This document shows positions 10,733 to 23,068 of a stretch of DNA of 64,000 nucleotides, piece by piece. Position numbers and translations under genes: made by a program. The stretch lies in assembly GCA_029718625.1 (NCBI GenBank), contig CM056377.1, positions 36,222,457-36,286,456 of the forward strand, written 5' to 3'. The DNA is from Synaphobranchus kaupii. Lineage: Eukaryota; Chordata; Actinopteri; Anguilliformes; Synaphobranchidae. The notes beneath the pieces are model-generated. The model saw only the letters and a list, made by a program, of their open reading frames with translations. It ran no database searches and was not told where the DNA came from. The number at the start of each line of letters is the position of its first letter. Within the stretch, counting starts at the first letter, position 1.

Positions 10733-11181
10733 TTGTGTTGGAGGACTGTACCTCATGCACAGTCGGTGCAGGTTTGTGTTGGAGGACTGTACCTCATGCA
10801 CAATCGGTGCAGGTTTGTGTTGGAGGACTGTACCTCATGCACAGTCGGTGCAGGTTTGTATTGGAGGACTGTACCTCATGCACAGTCTGTGCAGGTTTGT
10901 ATTGGAGGACTGTACCTCATGCACAGCGGTGCAGGTTTGTGTTGGAGGACTGTACCTCATGCACAGCGGTGCAGGTTTGTGTTGGAGGACTGTACCTCAT
11001 GCACAGTCGGTGCAGGTTTGTGTTGGAGGACTGTGCCTCATGCATAGTCTGTGCAGGTTTGTGTTGGAGGACTGTACCTCATGCACAGTCGGTGCAGGTT
11101 TGTGTTGGAGGACTGTACCTCATGCACAGTCGGTGCAGGTTTGGGTTGGAGGACTGTACCTCATGCAAAGTCGGTGCAGGC
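10733..11181. repeat. 41-bp minisatellite, 11 units
   Basis: The unit carries GGAGGACTGTACCTCATGCA followed by CAGTCGGTGCAGGTTTGTGTT. GGAGGACT recurs at 10740, 10781, 10822, 10863, 10904, 10944, 10984, 11025, 11066, 11107 and 11148, a period of 41 bp with two 40-bp units. Because the unit lacks stops in all plus-strand frames and is not a multiple of three, it creates long overlapping open frames that are artefacts of the repeat, not genes. Confidence 0.97.
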
Positions 11182-14100
11182 ATACTGCATGGTGAGGCAA
11201 GGCACATTCTTCAGCTGAATATGGAAACAAACAGCCTTTTATGTGACCTGATATTAAAATCAGTTGCATTGACCCCCAAACACATTTTGGGCTTTATATA
11301 CTACCCAAAGGGGGATGTAAGCTTTCTAATGATACCAATCTCTAATCCTAATATCAAGCGAGTTATGTCCCATTATATTTGGAATGCCATCAAAACACGT
11401 TTCTGAGAAAAATGCCTTCAAAGTTCAGCCGCAAATGTTGCGTTAACGTTACTGGAGTGAAACTTGGCTGGGTCTCATAACCTAAAAAAACTCTGGTGTT
11501 AGCATGTCGTATTAGGTTTAAAGGCTTCAAAACTATATTTTGATATTAGGACACGGAGATAATGAAAGCCAAGACATTTCTCGAGTACAATAAACCGAAT
11601 ACATTAGCTTGTCGCAGCAAAAGCAGCATATTGTGTGACTGGTTACAAGCTGGCTATAACGTTAGCCTCCAAGCGTTCAAAAGTCCGGTGCTAGCTTGTC
11701 ATATTACTTTCGAAAGCTTCAAGGCTGTTTTTTCATACTGAATTTGACATTAAGACATGCGGATCATGAAAGCCAAGACATTTTTCCAGTAAAATCAGAT
11801 GAAACCCCAAAACAGCCAAAAATTTATATTGCTTTACATGAAAACAGCCATAGCGACTTCCGACTGATTATTATAGAACACGTCACATATAGGGAATTTA
11901 AAATGTATTACATCATGGCTTGCTGGTTGGGGGTGGGGGCAAAATTAAAAAATCTAACAGTTTTAGTTCAATTTCTCTAAAACCTGACGTGAACCTTCAG
12001 CTTTGTGGTGGATGTTGCTGGCTCTCCCCTGCAGCGCAGTGTCACACAGACAGCATGCTGTACGCTGCACTAATCCCGTCATTAGCACTGAAATCAGCCA
12101 GAATTATGATGAGGGGCTGGGCGTTGCCACTCCCATCTCAAAAACGCCATGTCCTCCCTTGACCTCTGACCTAGAGAATGAGCGTCATCCCCCAGAAGTG
12201 GGCGGAGGCACCAACTACCATGAGATAGAGATGCCCAAGCGAATCCACCCTATGAGAACGGGGCTGCGTATTACAGTTGAAGTCGTGGTTTTTTTCTTTA
12301 CCCACAGTTGACATCCAAATAATGGAGTCTGACAAGCTGTTCTCGCACACTGCTGGGGACCCCTGGCTCATTACGCACTCGGTGTACTGTTTTGGTCTGT
12401 ACGCTGAGATCTTCGCTGTCATGTGAGGGAAAATGCAAACAATGTAATGAGTTGACGTAACAGGCAAAGCAAGGGGGCTGTGGAACACAGTGGGATGTGA
12501 GAACATTGACATCACTGACGGTGGATCGTGACCTTATGTGCCCATCTGTTGGAAAATAAGGTCTACCTGACCAGATGTATAATGGCTTGTTTGTTTTTGT
12601 ATGTAACTGTATTCCCTCTTGCTTTGAATATGGAAATAATCTAGTCTTATCTTTATGTCATGATTGCTGGAGTTAAGCCCCATTGTTGCCTGGTGCTTAA
12701 AGTTTATGTATCACACAATATACCATTCTATAATAGTTAAATATACATTTGCCCATTCACCATATATAGCTTTGCAGTGAGTTCACTTGAAATATAATTT
12801 AACATAAGGCATGCTTAATTTTTTATCATACTCATAATACAATTGAATGAATGAATTCCGGGAAGTAACTGTTTCTTGAATGTGGAGTCTTTTATGTATG
12901 TGATTTTTTTTTAGCTATATGAAATATTCCGGGAAATGGGAAATATGAAATAGCATAATGTAAATTCCAAATGTTCAGCACAACTAAAGTTACAGAAACA
13001 ATTAATTCAATAAACATTGTAATTTCCCAGAACACCGATATCTAAACAGTCATATGAATTTTAAAAACTCTTAAAACCATTTTAATGTCAAAGGCTAATT
13101 ATGGTTTTCATGAGACTTGGACTCAAAGTAGAACCGGGGGCTGGCCTGCAGAGTTAGTTTTTGTATATTGCTGTGTGCTGCAATAAAGCTGATTGCAATT
13201 AAGAACAAAAGAACAGGACAGCACTCTGTGTGTTTGGACCTGTAAATAACATTGAAAGGCAGCGGACACTAATTGGCTTACTAAATTCTCTGTGAAAATT
13301 TCTCCTTTCAAATTCTCCTTGGCAAGGACCACAAGAATAGAAACAATTCTCAGGAAGAACTTTGCTGTGATTATCCAGTAATTGCCATGGTGCCTCGTCC
13401 CCTAAAGAACTGTGGGGGATTATGTTTGGGCCAGGTCTAGTGTGATTTTTTAATGTTAGAACACGTCAACAAGAAGCACTGGCTACGGGTGACGCGGATG
13501 CTAATTGTGCTTTGCGGGAACACAATGTTGGAATGATTGCATGCCTACTTTGCACGTTGTGCCATGCGTCTTCTGTCAATGTCAGCGCCAGGAAACATTT
13601 ATTAAATGATTTTGTAGATCACCTTGTCCCAGCAGCCAGTGTGAATACATAATATCGCATTATTTCTTGAACTTTATTACACATGTCCCGTCACTGTTCT
13701 CAGAATTGAATTCGAAGGACATAATTATGTACTTAAGAGAATACAGAAATCAGCAGTGCTTTCAATGTGTACAGGATCAAATTCGAGACCTGCCGTTAGT
13801 ACCTGAGTTACACGTGAGGAAATGGGTTTTCACTGACCGCCCTGACAGGGCCGACACCTACTGACCAGACCCCGTTAATATTGCACTTAACGGTCGGAGC
13901 ATTACTGGGGAAGTGACAGAGGCTGGCTTCATGGGATGGAAATTTTCTATGTGACACTACAGGATGTGGCAGCCTCCTTTTTCACATGGTAAGATGAGGA
14001 ACCGATGGTCTGTGCTGCTCTGCATTCAAGCCAACGTTTCACTTTGTTTTACTTTTTAATAAAAACCTGCCGAGTTCCCAGGCAAAAGCATTCCGGGCCC

Positions 14101-14245
14101 CCTTGAAGGGACTGTAACTGAATAGATAATACGCAGACAGTACCTGCTCCCACTCACATAGTATGCGTCTGGGTCGCCACCAAAAGGGAGCTCTGTACAT
14201 TTATCCAGTTGCCATGGAACTATAGCAACTGGCCAGTCCCCTTTG

Positions 14246-14304
14246 TCGAGGGGAGGGGAGGGGAGTGTGGGGGGAGGGGAGGGGAGTGTGGGGGGGGGGG
14301 GGGA
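14246..14304 (+). repeat. G-rich tract with quadruplex potential
   Basis: Repeated GAGGGGAGGGGAGGGGAGTG-type units lead into an uninterrupted run of 14 G. More than four closely spaced G tracts of four or more are present, which fits intramolecular G-quadruplex formation on the plus strand. It is probably a decayed simple repeat. Confidence 0.8.
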
Positions 14305-15879
14305 TGATTGCTCATTTATTCTGGCTTTGTGCTTGTTAAATCAGAATTAGCTGCGCAATCTATGACACTCCAGACCATGTTTCACATTATTGGGAGGACT
14401 TGCCGTTCACTGTAGGGACACACGAGGGGTGCTTGTTTGCGCTCTGGGCTCCTGTTTCCCAGCTGCAGTTTTTTAATATCGCTGCCACCGACGCCCCTCG
14501 TGTATTGACCAGCCTTTCTGTTGACAATGCCCGTGTTTGCCTCCCTATTATTAGCGGCAGTTTATCTAAATGACATATTGATTTTGGTCCAGTGGAAACT
14601 GATAGACATTGAATCGTGATCTCACAAAGCACGGCTCCCTTATAACCGGTCGCCTGCACCTGTTGCGGTTGTGTAAGGGGCAGATACAGGGTGGCCTTTT
14701 GATCGCGTTAAAGACGTATAGAGCCGCGGCAGGGAGTCTGAATGGGGGATGTGAGGGGGAGGGGTATTGAGCCCTGGGGAGCCCCTGAGCGCCGCTGAGA
14801 GAACCCGCCGTGTTCCTGCTGAGCCAGCGTGTTTTTATTTCAGCCTCCGTTTGTTGTTGTTTTTCTCCGAATCTCTGTGGAAGGGCTGGGTTTGCGTAGT
14901 CATGGGATCCTCCCGGGAGAATGCTATTTAAACCCCACCCTCCCGACTCCTTCTACATAACCAGCCACCTTCTGACACACGCGTACAGACACACACTCAC
15001 GCCACACACCACGCACCACACATACAGATAAAAAAAAGTCTTTTTTTATTTTAACTAGCTGAGCTATATGAAGAAGGTGGATATGAGAAAAGTATCACTC
15101 CAGCACAAACAATTATAGATATCCACAGTTTTCTTTTTCCCATAAAAGTAATGCTAGATTAAATAGAATCCTACTTCAACTTTTACAATAGATCACATGC
15201 TGCAGTTTTCCCATCAGCCCACACTTCACTGTAGGAGAGGAAAGCTCTTTACTTTTTCTCTGGGAATGGCTAAGAAAAGCCCTCAAGCTGTCAGGGGATA
15301 AGTATAACATTGCTGGGAACTAAAGGAGTGAGTTTAGACACTGTAATGGCATGGAATGCACTGGGTTGAAACTATTTTCCTTTTTAGACCGGTCTCTTTA
15401 TCCTTGGTGTCACTGGACTGGAGCTGTGGACACTCTGGGCACGCTCTGCAGCTCAAAAAAAGTATCACAGATGAGTTATGGGGCCTTTACTGAGAGTGAC
15501 TTGCAGCACATGCACACATAGATCAATAAACAGTGATGGCAATCACTAGTTCATGTCCAGTTGCACAATATATAATACGGCCACAAAGTGAAACACTGTT
15601 ATGGGTTGTATAAGTTATAGGGATCCCACCAAGAGGGAAGGAGTGGCGCTGTGTTAGGCTCCCGCTGGGCTTCGGGAAAAGAGACTTTACAAAGGATGCT
15701 TTCTCCTGTCAGTGCGCTTTGATCAAGCGTAGAGATGGACTATAAGAAGATAAGCATCTCATGTAATTATTTAACAGTATTTAACATGTAGTTATTTATC
15801 AATCAATCACCTGAGTGCTTCATCAGTGCATATCTTTTGAATATTATGTACAGAATATGATAATATATCCAAGTCCTCT

Positions 15880-16190
15880 GGCAAGGGCGTGCAGAGTATC
15901 GGGCACTTGGTGGACGGGCACTTCCCCAAACGGCACGCCCGGGCTCAGGGCTCCTGAGCGGTTGCCATTTCTCTTGCCGTCTGTATTTTTAGAGCCTGCC
16001 GAGCTCGTCAGCTCCCGGTCAGCTGGCAAGGGTGGCGATGCATCCCATTCTGCAAAGATAGCCTCTGATGTCCCCACAGGGAGCGGGCCAGAGAAGGCTC
16101 TGGAAGCCAACGCCGAGGTGGACCGTATACCAAATGCCAGCATCGCCCTGGGATATCCCAGAATGCCAGAATTAATGATTTTATTAATGT
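15880..16190. other. Unassigned CpG-containing block open on both strands
   Basis: The block is more GC-rich than its flanks. It is open over about 146 codons on the plus strand (15815-16255) and 99 codons on the minus strand (15844-16143). On the plus strand a TCTTGCCGTCTGTATTTTTAG acceptor-like tract ends near 15992, followed by an open Ser/Ala/Glu-rich stretch including GSGPEKALEANAEVDRIPNA. I recognise no domain in any frame. It could be a lineage-specific exon, a retrocopy remnant, or conserved non-coding DNA that is open by chance. Confidence 0.2.
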
Positions 16191-16485
16191 GTTCAAAAAC
16201 TAAGCATTCAAACCAGATAGCATTCCTAGTCTTATTTCATAAAGGAAAGCAATAATAATACAAATACAGTATGTGTCAATATACTTTGTGGTGTGCATTA
16301 TCATAAAGTAAATGAACGATACCAAAATCCCTGCTGTTTAGCCGAACAATTAAAATTAGTCAGTATTTGTTATTGTTTTTCTGTATTGTATTATATAAAG
16401 CATTGTTGGTTCGTAGACCTGTGTTTGCTTTTGGAACTTAATTACAAAGATTAAGATCCCTGTTATTTAGCATCTCCCCACTGCT

Positions 16486-16492
16486 GAGAGAG

Positions 16493-16531
<39 letters not shown>
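16486..16531. repeat. (GA)n microsatellite
   Basis: A nearly pure GA run with one GC interruption near its left end. No associated gene. Confidence 0.95.
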
Positions 16532-16533
<2 letters not shown>

Positions 16534-17311
16534 TCAGAAGGCAGGAGGCAGAGATGTGTGGAGGAGAGAGTTGTTGCAGGCATTTTAAGAAAAAAAAAAA
16601 CTGTTTTCATAGCAAATGAACAGATTTGAAACCCCTTTATCATCGTAACCTTCCATTATTCACAGAGAATTTATTTTCAGCAAATTACTTCTGTTGGAGC
16701 TGAAAATTCGTTGACACTTTTTGGTGTCCAATCGTTCTGTCCCTAGTCCCAGCAGCTTTGAATTGTGTGGATCAGCAGTTTTCCATAAAAAGCCATTGTT
16801 CAGCTTCACTATTGTGTTCTCGCGAAGGCAGTTCCACATTGTACCCCGCGAACAGACGGGTGAAATTTTCCAACTGGTGAAATTATTTATAAAAGCAGCG
16901 GTGAGAAACGTGACAACCTCCGCTATAATGCGCTCACCACTGTGATGCAACATTCAGAAATACTGTCCCTTTCGAAACGGATCAGAGCAGAAAAATGTTG
17001 TTTTATATTGGGATCAGCGTTGGCTTCGTAAAAACTGTCGAGTGACATGGCGTCATCCTTGGTCGCGCACATCAGCATGAATTCACATAGTTGCTGGTGC
17101 ATCGTGCTAGGCTTTGTGCTGCCCTGACAGATTTTAAATAGGAACAGTCTCGTTAAAATCAGTTCTGAGCCCTACCCCAGTTCTACCAAAAAAAATACGG
17201 ATGATACCACTGATCCTAGTCTCCTCTCCAGCCTGTTTCTGAGAGAATGAGAATGGGGAGGGGGAGACTAACGGTATACAAGAGAGTGACAGTGTGAGGA
17301 AGACACATAAA

Positions 17312-17312
17312 G

Positions 17313-17344
<32 letters not shown>

Positions 17345-17347
17345 ACA
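17312..17347. repeat. (AC)n microsatellite with flanking GATA and GA tracts
   Basis: An AC run with a single T interruption is followed by four GATA/TAGA units (17351-17366) and a purine-rich GAGA/GGGA tract to about 17420. The compound simple repeat explains the low-complexity open frames on the minus strand here. Confidence 0.93.
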
Positions 17348-18833
17348 GAATGATAGATAGATAGAATAACAGGGAGATAAAGAGGGAGGGAGAGAGAGAG
17401 AAAGGGAGAGAGGGGGGGCAGAGCGAGTGTGAGAGTGTCGTGTGTGAAGGAATCTCCCTGGAATCTTCCCATGCAGCTCTTCTACATGTCACAGAAAGGC
17501 CTTCTGACAGCAAGCATTATTGTCCAAGGCATTGCAAAAAAGCTACCTGACAGCCTCATCAGAGAAGGGAAGGGCAGAGCAGCGCCCACTGAGGGGGGAG
17601 GGGCCTGCCAGGACGGGAGGGGAGGGGCTGAGCCGATTAGGAGAAAGGAGGAAAAATATCGGAGAAGGATGTGGCGAGGTGGGCGGAGAGAGAGAAAGGG
17701 AGGCAGATGAGGAGGCGTGAGGTGACCAGTGGGGTGTGGAAAGTGAGGGAAAGTTGCGCCAGTGGGGCGTGTGAGGGGGTTGAGGAGAAAGGGACATGGA
17801 GGGGAGGGTTCAGTTTGAGGACGGTAGGGGTTGGGGGGTGTATGAGGACTGACAGGCGCAGTGGGGACATGGAAGCAGAGTCATCCATTCATCAACCACG
17901 TAATCCTAGGTAATCAATATCAGAGACATGTATCTGTCTACTGAGTAAACCCAGAACAGCTCTTTTTACTTCAGTCCCTGTTCCAGGTTTTACTCAGTGC
18001 AGTTTTACAGCTAACTCAGCAATCCCTCTTTGTGATACTGGTCCCAGGTCAATTCTGCAAAGCTTTTGAATTGCATTACTGTTAGTGCTGAAGACAACAA
18101 CGATTCATGTATATGGGTGACGGCATTAAGAGATTTTGAAGCTTTGGCGTCCGAGTTTGTACGGCTGAAAACGGCACAACACCACCGTAGCAATGCTTCC
18201 GTCAGCCAAGGGACTGCAAATGATTTAGCGACATTTTTGTTTTGTGACGCGAGTCCCCGGAAGACTCCCGCCAGGTTCTGTAATTAACACAGCTCTTTCC
18301 CCTGGCAGCTGCGACGAGGAAACGGCGCTTTTATAGCGAGGCCTTTCACGCACACGCTTTAATTCCAGCCATTTATTTTTTTTTTTTAACCGAGGCGGCG
18401 CTTCTCCAGGAGCTCGCTGCGATTATCTGGAGATGAGCAGAGCAGCAGGCTTTCACGTCCCTATTGACGTGAAAAACACGGCTGTAATTGCCCGGACGGG
18501 GCTCCCAGAATCTCTCAGGAGATGTGCCAGGCCCAGATCCTTTCCTCTTTGAAAGCCCTCCGTATCGCTCGGGCCCGTCTCAGGACAGCGCCGCCCCTGC
18601 CCTCGGTTCTCACCGCACGGTCAGATACTCGCTCTGCCCTTCCCCTTACGCTGTCTTCTCTGGCAGCGCAGAGTTTCGCCCCTTTGTGGCTCGCAGGGCA
18701 GTCTGTTGTGCACCTAAACGCACCGTCACACAGCTGCCAAAAGGCGAAAGGTTCCGGATCTTTCTGAGAGGCACTTCCTTGCTATAGAGGGAGGAGAAAT
18801 CATCCTGCTGCACCATAATCCTGACCCCCAACA

Positions 18834-18852
18834 CCCCCCCCCCCCCCCCCCC
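18834..18852. repeat. Poly(C) run of 19
   Basis: An uninterrupted run of 19 C. Such runs are prone to length error in sequencing. Confidence 0.95.
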
Positions 18853-20483
18853 ATCCTGCCCTGCGGTGTCTCCTGGCTTCGTTCCTTAACCCCCTCCCTC
18901 TGAGCTCCACTGCCGGGCAAGGAGAAAGCAGTGATTGGCCAGGCTGCGGGAGCTAAGTCTCTGCTTACCACCTGGCTCGTTTTAGAGAATTTGGAACATT
19001 TTAGGGAGACCTTTGTACTGAGATGAGAGCGGTGAAGCGGGACCAGAGGAACTCGGAGCTCCCAGAGCAGACACGGGCTTCCTGTCTGACATTAGTACCA
19101 CCAGTGACTGACAGACTGACAGGTAATGGGAGGGGCAAGATGCGCCATCAAGCACATTGTTTAAAATGGCTCATCGTACTGCTCATAGCACTTGTCACAC
19201 TGTATTTACAGAAACATACATTCTCAAATAAAGTAATTACACTAGAATGTGGTTATCATATTTTCCTCCCTTGATGTTCTTTTTCTATCTGTAGTGTATC
19301 CCTGTGCATAACTAAAGGGTATCAGATTTCTGGCTTTTAGCATTTTTCTTCCTCAGTAGCCATCGAGAAGTAACATGAAATTTGTTCAATTGAAAACTAC
19401 ATTTGTTGAGATGAATTGAGTGTAATGATTTGAAAAGCATTTATTTTCCTTAAGGGAAAAATGCACCATTTTCTATGCCAGTTTGTGTTACTAGTCAGCC
19501 ACGGAAAATAAGTTTGATTTTAGGTGGGCTGTGGATTCCAGATATTTGAGAAGTCCTGCTGTAATCCACTACATTGCATATTTAATTGCACTGCTACTCC
19601 TGGCTAACAAATACTGCAGCATCTCAGGGCCTTCTGTACAAATGATTGCAAGGTCAGTTAATTGTGTAATTTCACAATGGAAGCTGGCTGTGCAGTGCTT
19701 CACAGTTGTTTTTCATTTAGTAGGAATTCAATTAATTGTCTGCATAGCATTTTAAGCAAGTATTCCTGATGCACGACTACTACTACTACTACTACTGCTG
19801 CTAATAATAACAAGTAAGATCCACACGGTTCATGTCGGTATGTGTGGTTAGAAACGCATGTAAGTTTTCACACACATTGGTGTGAAATACACTGTCACCA
19901 GTCAGCATGACTGTAATAACCCTGCAGAATTAATGACGGAGAACATGTTTATGGTGCTGCTGTATTCAACATTTCCTTCAAACTGATGACTTTTGGCTGA
20001 TCCGTGCTGAACGCAAACACATTTCATTACCCCATGGTGAGCTTTTTATGATTGTTTTTTTTTTTTTTCTTCCTATTTTTTCGCCATGAGGAAATATTTC
20101 AAACAAATGCACCAAGGCAGCTGAATAAAAATAATCATACTTTGGGAACCATTCCAGACTATTCCAGTCATTTTTTTTTTTTTTACTTTATGTTTGTGGA
20201 ATGATTCTGCGGTCGTCCATTTCTTTGTCTTTGTGCGCCGTGCTTTAATATTCCAGCCTGTGCAGTGCATGGTAAGCCAAAAAAGCTAAGCACACTAATA
20301 AGGTGTTTTAAACTCATCTTTATATGACTAGTGGTCACAATATTATATAGTTTGACTGTCACAAATGTAATAGATGTTATCGTTTCAATTTAAAAAAAAT
20401 GTTTTATCCACTGACAGGCCTGCGTCGTAACTGCACTGTCTTCCGCCAGTTCAGAAAAGAGCACATTAGTATGCCCATAATCT

Positions 20484-20697
20484 CAAATGAGAGGGAGGAG
20501 AGAAAGAAAGAGGGAAGGCAGGGTAGAGAGGGAGAGGGTGGGAGAGAGAGATGGAGAAAGAAAGAGAAAGGGGGGTTGAGATGGAGGACAGAGAGAGAGG
20601 GAGAGGGAGATATATGGTGGAGAGGGAGGCGGAGAGAAGAAGGAGGGGCAGAGACGGAGGGGAGAAAGAGGGAGGGAGAGGGAGAAAGGGGGGAGTC
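20484..20697 (+). repeat. Polypurine (GA/GGA) tract, about 210 bp
   Basis: Almost pure A/G on the plus strand, made of GAGA, AAAG and GGGAG motifs with few pyrimidines. Long mirror-like purine tracts can form triplex (H-DNA). The tract gives long Arg/Glu/Gly-rich open frames on the plus strand and Ser/Pro/Leu-rich ones on the minus strand; these are spurious. Confidence 0.93.
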
Positions 20698-20878
20698 CTC
20701 TTATAAACTCTGCTTGTTGTACAGCCGTTACTGAGTCAGGTACAGCTGCAATCTCACTCATTGTGGCTCCGCACCACAGAGGCACTCACTCAACAGGGAG
20801 TCCCTAGAGTCTGGAGTTTTGGGGGACACCTGTACCACAAACTCCCTTGGACAACACAGAAAGAACAATGATAAATCA

Positions 20879-20916
20879 TGCACGCACACACACGCACACA
20901 CACACGCGCACACACG
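20879..20916. repeat. (CA)n with CG interruptions
   Basis: An imperfect CA repeat interrupted by several CG dinucleotides. Confidence 0.9.
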
Positions 20917-21411
20917 GCTGATTAAATGCAATCTCCATGCATTGAAAGGCAGCAAGCAATGGCCCACTGATCACACTGTGTCTAACAAGATATCCATAAC
21001 CAGTGTTGAATAATGCAAGGTCCCTTTCACTGTGCTAATTTATTTTTTACATTGGGGTGCGGTCACTGCCTTGTAATAATGATAACCCTTGGCATTTGCG
21101 AAGCGCCTTTCGTAAAAGGGTCTTCCAGCACATCACTTGAAAGGGTGATATACCTTACCAGTGTGGATGATGCCTGACAATTATGTGTCCCAAATGCTCA
21201 GTCCCCACTCATTAATCAAGGCCAAGATGCACTGTGTAGCGATTTAGCAGGTGCAGCTCATTAAAATGAGGAATGATTATAGGACGGCAGAATGTAGTTT
21301 TGTACAACAAGTAGTTGTCAATAGTGCAGAGAAGAACATCAGAAGCACATCAGTGACGACAATAATACAATGGTCAGTATCTGTGACACGTCACTACACT
21401 ACTGGTGGAAA

Positions 21412-21655
21412 GAACCAGTGTACAGTATTTTTAAAACATGAGGGAGCAGTGTCACTGAAAAGAACCAGTGTACAGTATCTATAAAACACCAGGGAGAGGC
21501 TGTGTGTCACTGAAAAGGGTGAGCATACTGTATCAGTAACGTGTCATTGGAGTGTTGTACGTGAGTAAAGGCCCAGTGTACCATATCTATAAAATGTCGG
21601 GGAGGAGCAGTGTATTAATGAAGGGATTAGTGTACAGTGTCTTTAAAGTATCGGT
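21412..21655. repeat. Degenerate tandem array, about 55-65 bp period
   Basis: The phrases CCAGTGTACAGTAT, TATAAAAC and AGGGAG..GTGTCACTGAAAA recur about four to five times with many substitutions and indels, for example at about 21415, 21464, 21571 and 21628. It looks like an old minisatellite. Unit borders are uncertain. Confidence 0.65.
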
Positions 21656-22054
21656 GATGTTTTCGGCACTGAAGATGCCCGCACAGAGGAGTACGTAGGC
21701 TGTGTTAGGTCATGGTGGGACATGTCAGCTGCTGAGGTCTGACTCTTCACCATTCAGTGGATGAAAGTAGAAATTAGCTGCTAACGTTTGCAATGAGCCT
21801 GATATAATGTGAGGCCATTGGCCAGACTTGTGCTGAATTGTTCTGAAATGGATCTTGCAAAAAATACCTAATTTCATTTTTTAGATTGTATAGTCACACA
21901 TTATCTGAATTACGTTTACTGTCCATAAGATAAGAGAAGCCTATAGCTAAGTTTGACATTATACTCGTAGTTAAGTTTGACCTTATACTGTAATTCAGAA
22001 AATTGAAAGTGAGTATTTATTTAATTTTCTGTACTGAGTAAGTTTTTACATATA

Positions 22055-23068
22055 CAGTCAAGCCGGAAAGGCTCCCGACCCCTTTCACCTTCTCCACGTT
22101 TTATTATGTTACAGACATATTCCAAAATTGATTAAATTCATTTTTTCCCTCAAAATTCTACGCACAACACCCCATAATGACAATGTGAAAAAAGTTTTTT
22201 TGAGATTTTTGCAAATTTATTAAAAATAAAAAAATAAAATTTCTCATTTACATAAGTATTCATACCCTTTGCTTTAACGTATTTTTAAAGTATCATATTT
22301 CATATTTGGTCGCATATCCTTTACATGCTGTTACTTCCTGAAGTCTGTGACCATCAACATAAAAAAACTGTCGATATCTTATTTTCAGGTACTGTTACAA
22401 GCGATACTATAACCTCTCTGCATTTGAATGGATCTCTATGGAAATTGGGGGGTGAGACTAGATTCAGCTGTAAATTACACTGGTACAGTATGGAACACAT
22501 GGCTGGCTAAATGGCTGTAAGTTATCAAGGGTCTGAGCTATCAAACGAGCCCCAAACCATCACTCTGTTGCCAGATATGGAGTAGATGTGGATGGATCAC
22601 TTTAAGGGTTGTTTCTCCTGACTTTTTTCCCCATAGAGTTCTATAGGAAAATGAGTCCGGAGAAATAACCCTTGCAGTGATCCATCCACATCTACTCCAT
22701 ATCTGGCAACAGAGTGATGGTTTGGGGCTCGTTTGATAGCTCAGACCCTTGATAACTTACAGCCATTTAGCCAGCCATGTGTTCCATACTGTACAGCATG
22801 TAAAGGATATGCGACCAAATATGAAATATGATACTTTAAAAATACGTTAAAGCAAAGGGTATGAATACTTATGTAAATGAGAAATGTTAGTTTTTTATTT
22901 TTAATAAATTTGCTAAAATCTCAAAAAAACTTTTTTCACATTGTCATTATGGGGTGTTGTGTGTAGATGTTTGAGGCAAAAAATGAACTCAATCTATTGT
23001 AGTATAAGTCTGTAACGTAATAAAACGTGGAGAAGGTGAAAGGGTGGGGAGACTTTCCGGCTTGACTG
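22055..23068. mobile_element. Tc1/mariner-type foldback element A, 1014 bp
   Basis: The ends are CAGTCAAGCCGGAAAG and its near-exact reverse complement CTTTCCGGCTTGACTG, flanked by TA on both sides, as expected for Tc1/mariner insertion. Inverted similarity continues inward through several hundred bases to a centre near 22635, so almost the whole element is a palindrome. The right arm lacks roughly 150 bp present in the left arm (around 22345-22490). No transposase frame. The central part, from about 22300 to 22820, is shared with elements B and C, which carry different ends. Confidence 0.88.

Larger units (their letters stand above)
10484..15840. other. Mostly unique non-coding sequence
   Basis: Apart from the minisatellite at 10733-11181 and the G-rich tract near 14250 this stretch holds no recognisable gene. 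AT-rich sequence dominates 12500-13400. At 12308 a pyrimidine tract plus CAG is followed by 38 open codons, but the peptide matches nothing I know. At about 14925-14990 a CTATTTAAACC motif lies upstream of a CA-rich leader; it could be a TATA-like element but no exon follows. Confidence 0.5.
16260..22054. other. Unique to low-complexity non-coding sequence
   Basis: No gene recognised. Simple repeats are annotated separately. CpG-dense, complex sequence lies at about 18280-18780, with several homeodomain-type TTAAT/ATTA sites just outside it. A TAC/TGC/TAA trinucleotide run occupies 19777-19809. The open frames around 17430-17900 come from purine-rich, stop-poor sequence and have no domain content. 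Confidence 0.45.

Noticed and set aside
10637..11406. Three long overlapping plus-strand open frames (136, 223 and 146 codons)
   Set aside because: They are the same 41-bp minisatellite read in three frames; no start context, splice site or domain supports a protein.
12301..12426. Acceptor-like CCCACAG followed by 38 open codons and a stop
   Set aside because: Short, unmatched to ERG exon 3 or any family I know; acceptor-like tracts are common by chance.
20399..20785. Arg/Glu/Gly-rich frame and its Ser/Pro/Leu-rich mirror
   Set aside because: Translation of a polypurine tract; no gene.
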